Position numbers and translations under genes: made by a program. The notes beneath the pieces are model-generated. The model saw only the letters and a list, made by a program, of their open reading frames with translations. It searched no databases and was not told the origin of the DNA. Positions 57,004 through 64,000 of a stretch of DNA of 64,000 bases are shown in pieces (the first letter of the stretch is position 1; every line of letters begins with the position of its first letter). The stretch covers positions 41,580,862-41,644,861 of the forward strand of contig CM034233.1 of NCBI GenBank assembly GCA_019916065.1. The letters are read 5' to 3'. The DNA comes from Vitellaria paradoxa (lineage: Eukaryota > Streptophyta > Magnoliopsida > Ericales > Sapotaceae).

Positions 57004-60000
57004 GTACATTAATTAATTTCAAACCCTTGATCTCCTGCTTTTTTCTTTTTACACTTGAACCCTTGTCTTCTCCCTTCTCCCGAGTGTTAGATTACAACAT
57101 AGAACTTCCCAAAGTTGCCTTGACTAACTTAGAATCAATTGCCCGTGTTTGTTGTTTACAAGCCAAAATTGCTCTGTTCTGCTCTGCTAATTGACCTGGT
57201 TTGATACTTTAACTCTTGCATTCCAAATGTTAGTGCCATGAAGTCAGTGTTATGCATCATGGATATCTCAATCAATTCATGTGGACTTCTGGTCAGGACA
57301 AGGATCATGATTTGGAGAGATTTTCAATATATAGATTATTTTTTATAAAAGCATTTTATTGGATGCTTTGCATCATTTGTACAACAAATGCCTTCACCAA
57401 AATTTTTTTGGATTGTTTACCGTACAAACGCCTTTCCTTGAAATTTGTCATTTTTAATTGAAAGCGTTTATATGGTAAACACTTTTAGATTCTCTCCAGT
57501 ATTTTACCTTTCTCATTTAAGAAGTCACCAATTTTTTTTAACTAACTAAACTATATATATTTAGTCAATTTAATTTTGCTTTAATTCTATCATTAAACCT
57601 GTCTTAGTATGAACTAGTTTTAATACTTGTCTTTCTCCCAAGAAGTAGTAACTTTTAAGAGTCTTTAATATTATCGATTAAAAAAAACTATTTAAGATTG
57701 ACTATATTTCCTTCTATTTTATCTTAGTTCAATTAGTTTTAATAATTAACCATAGAATTAAAGATAGTTCTGAATAAAAATTAGTCAAGTAGGGCGAATT
57801 TATTTTTAAAGGTGAAATATATATTACATTGATGGATAATACTTGTTTTTATTTTAACCTTTTAAAAAAATATTTTTGTATAAAGACGAATAATTAGTAA
57901 AAGATTTAGCAATATTAATTATTTTGATTAATTTTAAATATCTATTTTTTTTTTAATTTCAGTGGAGGCCTAAGGTGAGATTAATGGTGAGGAATTTTTT
58001 TATAAAAAAATAATAATATATAGAATTTAATAAATAAAAAAGATTTGATATTTAAATTTTTCTTTTTTTTCCAATTTTAATATTTATAATTTATAAGAAT
58101 TTATCTATTTATTTATAGAATATTATTTATCTTATTATTATTATTAATGTTTGAGCAAAAAACAATTACTGTCCTTTTAGTAGTGCACTTGAAACTTAGA
58201 ATTGTGAATAACTTTTAATTCTCAGTTTGATTTTTTTTTTTTATTTTTCTAATTTAAAAATTTTGTAATATTTAAAAGTTAGTTTGAAATTGATAGAATT
58301 GGATTGGAACTAAGATAAAAGTAGAAAGAAAAAGAATTCTTTTTAAATAGTTCTTTTAACATATAAGATTAGAGACTGCTTATTTCTTGGGATTAAGATA
58401 ATTATAAAAACTTCTTGAACTAAGATAAAAATAGAATGAAATACAGTCCATCTTAAATAGTCCTCTTAATAGATAATATTAGACTCCTAAAAGTTACTAC
58501 TTAGGATTAAGATATTTATTAAAATTATTTTATATGACTATATTTTTAATCATAGAATTAAAGAGAAAATTAAAATGTCTAAACATATTTAATTTAGTTA
58601 CTAAAAAAATTGGAGCTTCTTATTGGACACGTAGATTTTCATGAGGTATAAGTGAGATAGGTAGAATAATGTAGAGAGTCTGAAAGCGATTACAATATCA
58701 ATGTTTTCAATTGAAAAATGGCAAAATTCAAGGTAAAGGCATTTGTACAATAACCTATTTCAATCCAAAATATTTGTACAACAAATGATTTTCCTCTTAT
58801 TTTGGTAAAAATGTTTAAAAGAATCCCATTTGTGTATATATTGATATAATTGTCCTACTGAAGAAAAACCTCCTCTCTCTCTCCCCCCCCTCTCGTTTTT
58901 GACCCAACTGGACAAAACTTTAACATATACAAAATTAGGATCCAATTCAACAAAGGCGATTTTTGAAACAACAGCTTCATTAAATGGAAAGGCATTTATT
59001 GTTTTCACAAATAATGCTTTTTCCTCAAAATATTTTGACCAATAAACTCCTTCAACCTCATCGTCCACTCTCCAAGATCCATTTTGCATAGGCTGCTTTC
59101 TCACTGACGGAGAGGTCGAGAAGCTTCAATTCCTTATGATTTCAGTTATCACTAAAAATTGGAATTTCGGTTGATGTGGGTTTGTGTAATGAAGGCTAAG
59201 GAGGTGGACATGGTTATTGCCTTTTTCTCTGAATCATTTGCGGAGTCCATGAGGTTTCATCTGGGCTATGTGACTGTTTTGAGTTTCTTGGTGAAGCAAT
59301 ACTTGACTCTGAGGAGACCTAATTTAATGCCTCATACTGCCTTGCTTATTGGGTTCTACAAAGATGAAGATTTACAATGGACGGACTATGGAGGTTTGTT
59401 TTGGGAGCAGGGGCTAAAGGTGCTTTTTGAAGAAAGATTTTTGGTTAAAGGCGGTTTTTGTAACATGCCTCCAGAATTTTATTTTTTTTTATTTTTATTT
59501 TTTTTCTGGTAAAGGTGTAAATTGAAAATAAGTTTTTGGTTAAAGGCATAGCTTGAACAAATGCCTTTAAATAAAATTCTTCTTAGAGGCGTAAATTGGA
59601 AAAACATCTTTGGTAAAGGCTTAGTTTGAACAAATGCCTTCAAATAAAATTCTTCTTAGAGGCATCGTTTGAACAAACATTTTCATTAAAGCAAACTTTA
59701 CTTCTATTTCTGTAAATAAGTTCTATTCCTTCCCATTTGGGTGGGGGTGTTTAATTGCAATTTCACAAGTCCCAAAACTATTTTGCACCTTAATTCCTCC
59801 CCATTTGGTGATCCATGTATAGTTGGTTGCACTGCTTATCACTGCAATGAGGCAAGAAAGTGTAAAAGGGATTAAAATTTCAGCATGTGCTCTTTGTGCC
59901 CTTGTCATCTGCCAAAAGATCTATCCGATCTTATTGAATGTTTTTGGCTAGTCATGTACAACATGTCTGGGTACAAAAGTGGCTTTTATATATTTTCCCC

Positions 60001-60194
60001 CCTTTGAAGCGCATATTTGTTTAATTTTCGTGTCATGGTGTTAATTGGGAAATGAACTTTGCCCTAAATGCAAAGGAACTTTAGGAACAATAACCCTTTT
60101 TTTTTTCCTTCCACTGGACCATGTATTTCTCTCTTTTATTTTCGAGCGATGGAGTTAATTGATAAATGAAGCTTATGCCATGAATAAGCTGTAC
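57004..60194. other. Intron 20: AT-rich region with inverted and tandem repeats
   Basis: About 57640-57755 is an inverted copy of about 58395-58520, and a direct partial copy lies at 58307-58420. The 59500-59690 stretch has two tandem copies of an about 82-bp unit around GAACAAATGCCTT(T/C)AAATAA. The motif ACAAATGCCTT also occurs at about 57384 and a relative at 58780, so 57350-59690 may be one composite, possibly Mutator-like, element. Frames 58760-59104 (-) and 59159-59512 (+) have coding-like composition but no recognised domain. Confidence 0.5.
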
Positions 60195-60360
60195 TTTTAT
60201 TTTTATTTTTTGAAAAAGATAAGTAAATGTTTATTAAAAGAATAGAAGTCTATGTGAGCATCAATGTGATGCTAACACAAGACAAAACGGAGAGCAAATA
60301 CAAATACAAACCAGCCTATCAAAAGGAATCAATTACAATCAATCCCAAATAAAACAGAGA

Positions 60361-61469
60361 TCAACCTATTTGATCGAGAAAGTTCAAGAAAGAAGATAAA
60401 TCGACCTCCCTTCCTTCCCTCACCCAACCATATAGACAAGTAAGAAAATAGCTCTTAATCCTCAAGTTTGGCCTGCTTTCATCTTCAAATATTCTTCTAT
60501 TTCTCTCCTTCCATATCAGCCAAAACACACAAAATGGAACCACATTCCAAATGGATTTTTTATGCTTTCCAAAAGGCTGTCCCCACCAAGCCAAGAGAAA
60601 GTCACATAAATTCCTTGGGAAGCATAAATGAACACTGAAGCATGCAAGAATCAAACTCCATAGCTCAGCTGTCCACTGACAGTGCAAAAGAAGATGTGCA
60701 ATAGATTCCTCCTGTCTAAAACATAGAGTACAACGGTTAATTATGGAATAACCTCTAAGCTTAAGATTGTCCATAGTTAAAATTTTCTCCCTAGCTGCAC
60801 ACCATGAGAAGAAAAGCACTCTAGTAGGAACAGCATTTTTCCAAAATATTGACCAAAAAAAAATATCTTTTGCATCTCCTTGAAGGGTTAGATAGAAGGA
60901 CCTGACAGTGAAAGCTTCTTCCTTTGACACATTCCAAACCATAGAGTGCTTAGAATCCTCTAGGTAAACATTATTATAAGTAGCTCCATAAGTGACAAAT
61001 AATCACCCAATTCTCAATCATTTATATTCTTGCGAAGCAACACAGACCAGGTGCAGTTTCTACCCATTCCAGAGTAGTAATCCTTGACAAAAGCATCCTT
61101 ATTTACTGCTAGGGCAAAGATCTCTAGAAAGAGGATAGCTAGAGAGCCAACATTTAACCAATCATGTTTCCAAAATAAAATCTTATCACCTCTGCCCGAT
61201 TTCCAGGAAATGTAGCGAGCAAATTTCATCCAATTCTTCCTTATTCCTCTCCAAGTGCTTGCACCAACAGAATTAGAACTATGGGCTGAACACCAGCCAC
61301 CCAATTCTTCCCCATATTTAATCGAAATTACTTTCTTCCAAAGTCTGTTATTGTCCTGAGAGAATTTCCAAAGCCATTTACCTAGTAGAGCTTCATTTTG
61401 TAGCTGCAGCTTTTTGATACCAATACCACCAAATCCTATTGGAGAACAAACAGATTTCCAATTAACCAA
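60361..61469 (-). pseudogene. L1 ORF2 C-terminal region with zf-RVT
   Basis: 61469-61014 reads GFGGIGIKKLQLQNEALLGK, KVISIKYGEELGGW and DKILFWKHDWLNVGSL. After stops, 60942-60361 reads AVPTRVLFFSWCAAREKILT, INRCTLCFRQEESIAHLLLH (C..C....E...HLLLHC zinc-binding motif) and VFWLIWKERNRRIFEDESRP, ending NFLDQIG. About 190 residues are open in the last piece. Confidence 0.9.
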
Positions 61470-63127
61470 GCTGTGTTTGAAAGCCCCATCGCTTTTTCTC
61501 CAAAGAAAGTTCCTTTACATTCTCTCAAGCTCTTTTTGACTGAGGCAGGAGCTTTGAATAGGGAGAGAAAATAAGTTGGAAGGCTGAAAAACACACTCTT
61601 AATCAGTGTAACTCTAGCCCTTGTTGAGAGGTATTTCATCTCCCAAACAGCTAATCTATTCCTACGTCTTTCCAGGACAAATTCCCAAACCACTTTAGAT
61701 TTTGAAGGTGCTCCCAAAGGCAAGCCTAAGTAAGTAGTTGGGAAGGTACTTGTTCCGCATCCCAAAACTGCTGCCATTTCCCGTAAAGAAGTTGAGTTTC
61801 CAACAGAAATCACCTCTGATTTATTCAAATTAATTTTCAAACCTGTGACAGCCTCAAAACCTAAAAGAGTACATTGCAAGTAACCTAATTGCAGCTTATC
61901 AGCTCCACAGAAAACTATAGAATCGCTTGCAAAAAGGAGGTGAGAAATGCTTGTTGAATCTCTGACTTTATTACTAACCGAGAAGCCTTCAATCGGTCTA
62001 GCCTCTTCCACTTTCTGCAGCATTCTACTAAGTACTTCCATGATAATTATGAATAAAAAGGGGGAGAGACGGTCACCTTGCCTTAAACCTCTTGACGATG
62101 CAAAGAAACCTACTGGAGAGCCATTGATCAAAACTGAGAATCGAACGGTAGAGATACACCATTGAATCCACTGACACCACCTAATTCCAAAACCCATTCT
62201 TCTCATCAAATAAATAAAGCAATTTCAATTTACATGATCAAAAGCTTTCTCGATATCCAATTTGCAAACTATGCCAGCCTCCTTTCTTTTTTCCTTTGAG
62301 CCAATAATTTCATTAGCAACAAGGATAGCATCTAAAATCTGTCTACCACCCACAAAGGCATTTTGAGAAATAGAGATGATAGGATCCAAAACTTTCCTCA
62401 ACCTAGAAGCTAGAACCTTAGCAATTAACTTGTAGATAGCTCCAACCAAGCTTATAGGTCTGAAGTCTTTGATATCAACTGCACTGCTCTTTTTTGGAAT
62501 TAAAGCTATAAAGGTGGAGTTCAAACTTCTAACAAACCTGCAGTTGTGATGGAATTCTACAAATACTAGCAGTAGGTCCTTCTTGAAAATGCTCCAGCAT
62601 TTTTGGAAGAGAGCTAAAGTCTAACCATCAGGTCTGAGAGCTTTATCTTCACTAAGCTCCATAAGGGCCTTAAAAATCTTAGTTTCTGAGAAGGGCTGCT
62701 CAAGCCCCTCAGCTTCCTTGAAACTGATTTGAGAGAAATTCAGCCCATCAACATTGGGTCTCCATTCTTCCTGTTCCGTGAAAAGCTGTTCATAGAAGGT
62801 CAGTATACCTTGCTTAATTAGCTTTTGGTCATCTATGATTGAGCCATTAACTCTTAGTCTTTCAATCCAATTTTTCCTCTTATTCGCTGAAGCCATTTTA
62901 TAAAAAAACTTTGTATTTCTATCACCTTCTTTCAGCCATTTAATTCTGGATTTTTGTCTCCAGCTGATTTCTTCCATTTTAATTAACTTATTTAACTCTT
63001 TAATCTTTTCATCTCCATAGCTCTTCTCCTGATCTGAGAGTCTTCTGTGATCGTCAATCAAATCCAAGTTCTGAATGTCCTTCTCGAGCTGCATCTTTTG
63101 ATTCTCTATTCTTCCAAATACCTCCAA
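61436..63127 (-). pseudogene. L1 ORF2 reverse transcriptase (broken)
   Basis: Pieces in order: 63127-62621 linker (NTKFFYKMASANKRKN; ends KALRPDG, normally KAPGPDG, then a stop), 62524-62225 ([50 protein letters not shown], then a stop) and 62209-61436 (FSVLINGSPVGFFASSRGLR, QGDRLSPFLFII, SHLLFASDSIVFCGA). The catalytic FADD box is FASD, so the first Asp is lost. FPTTYLGLPLGA and YLSTRARVTLIKSVFFSLPT follow. Confidence 0.9.
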
Positions 63128-63291
63128 GTTCTATCTTTTCAAGTCATTTTTAAGACATTTGAGTTTCTGCGACAGCACAAAATGGGCACTTCCACTAAAG
63201 TTGTATCCCTGCCACCAAAAAGCAATCATTTCTGTGAAACTTTTAACTTGCAGCCACATATTCTCAAATCTAAAAGGTTTGGGCCCATTTC

Positions 63292-64000
63292 TTAGGCTCC
63301 CCCCCCCCCCCCCAAATCCAGCATCAAAGGGGAGTGATTGGAGATCAAACGAGGTATAGATTTTTGAAGTACCTCAGGAAATAGTTTCTCCCAATCACTA
63401 GACACTAAGAACCTGTCTATTCTAGACTTACTTTTATTATTGCTCCAAGTGTATTTGCTTCCAATCAATGGCAGATCGATGCATTCTAAATCATTTATAA
63501 AGTCTGAGAAGATTTGCATTTGTTTAGATCTTTTGTTGCAATTCCATTTATCATCCAAGCTCTTAACCACATTAAAGTCTCCACCCACACACCAGGGGGA
63601 CTGCCAGCGATAGACTGCAGCTTCTATTTCATCCAGAAAATCAGATTTCAAATGGCTGTCAACAGGACCATATACTCCATTGAAAGACCAAGAAACATCC
63701 TCATCAGCATGATTAAACAAACAGGAAACTGCAAACATCCCTACTTCGAACTCAACCGTATTTAATTTCCTACTGTCCCACATCACCAAAATTCCTCCGG
63801 AGGCCCCATCAATGTTAGGAGCAATCCATTTGTACCAAACTCCACCCCATAATGATCTAACGATCTTCTCGTAGATCCCTCCCAGCTTGGTTTCCTGCAA
63901 ACATACAATATCTGGATTCCATTTTCTAAGGGAATTCTTGATTAGCATTCTTTTCGACAGACCGCAACAACCTCTAACATTCCAGCTGATAATTTTTGGC
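63292..64000 (-). pseudogene. L1 ORF2 endonuclease domain (partial, cut by the window edge)
   Basis: The frame is open to the window edge: KIISWNVRGCCGLSKRMLIK, then PDIVCLQETKLGG (the catalytic Glu motif), SWSFNGVYGP, CVGGDFNVVKSLDDKW, DLPLIGSKYTWSNN, SRIDRFLVS and ISNHSPLMLDLG. The final SDH catalytic motif reads SNH. The frame is lost at a 14-G tract (63301-63314 on the complement), just before the domain linker. Confidence 0.88.

Larger units (their letters stand above)
60195..64000 (-). mobile_element. L1 LINE, 5' end beyond the window
   Basis: Antisense L1 in SPK1 intron 20. Its 3' end is at about 60195 (minus: ACTTATCTTTTTCAAAAAAT then an A-rich tail), with the trailer matching the L1 at 49012-49740. 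ORF2 covers endonuclease through zf-RVT in frameshifted pieces. ORF1 would lie to the right of the window. Confidence 0.93.

Noticed and set aside
57004..64000. Next SPK1 exon inside the window
   Set aside because: I looked for the conserved NYLSS...ELFLSL block on the + strand and did not find it; the rest is intron.

Overview
The window is nuclear DNA from a flowering plant, most likely a eudicot with large, transposon-filled introns. The evidence is GT-AG spliced plant exons, plant L1/RTE LINEs, Copia and gag-only LTR elements, hAT- and Tourist-type MITEs, and a tandem satellite. I cannot name the species.

Layout. (1) 1-1,845: GC-rich, alternating purine/pyrimidine minisatellite without stop codons, so its long ORFs are artefacts. 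(2) 1,845-8,690: about 75 copies of a 91-bp AT-rich satellite monomer in an alternating A/B dimer (about 182 bp), with a further level near 365 bp and another near 1,090 bp. (3) 8,690-13,816: a near full-length but dead L1 LINE (ORF1 with DUF4283-like domain; ORF2 endonuclease, RT, zf-RVT) that starts exactly where the satellite stops. (4) 13,817-14,500: AT-rich spacer and probable promoter. (5) 14,500 to the window end: the 5' half of one host gene, a SPIKE1 (SPK1) type DOCK-family Rho-GEF on the + strand. Twenty coding exons (15,800-57,003) encode about 919 residues: the N-terminal region, the DOCK-C2/DHR1 lipid-binding domain and the start of the helical scaffold. The catalytic DHR2 domain lies beyond the window.

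The coding exons total only about 2.76 kb spread over more than 41 kb, because the introns are loaded with insertions. Intron 1 (8.5 kb) has a 281-bp TRIM with a perfect 5-bp target duplication, L1 scraps and a 2.7-kb gag-only LTR element (TSD AAGTT) sitting inside an AGCTT-rich repeat. Intron 2 (6.4 kb) has a Copia element whose RNase H region is split by an L1, itself split by an 8-bp-TSD hAT-like element, while an RTE LINE splits one Copia LTR. Intron 7 has L1 and RTE tails. Intron 12 has a Tourist-like MITE, an unidentified in-frame 96-residue duplicated reading frame and an antisense RTE scrap. Intron 17 has a 5'-truncated L1 with a 14-bp TSD. Intron 19 has a hAT-like element inserted in an RTE remnant. 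Intron 20 (at least 7 kb) has an AT-rich inverted-repeat region and an antisense L1 running off the window end.

The only gene I believe is functional is SPK1. Every other recognisable coding segment is a transposon pseudogene. All exon joins were made by eye from reading frame, splice sites and the known SPK1 family, so transcript evidence would be the decisive check. I saw no tRNA, rRNA or CRISPR array.
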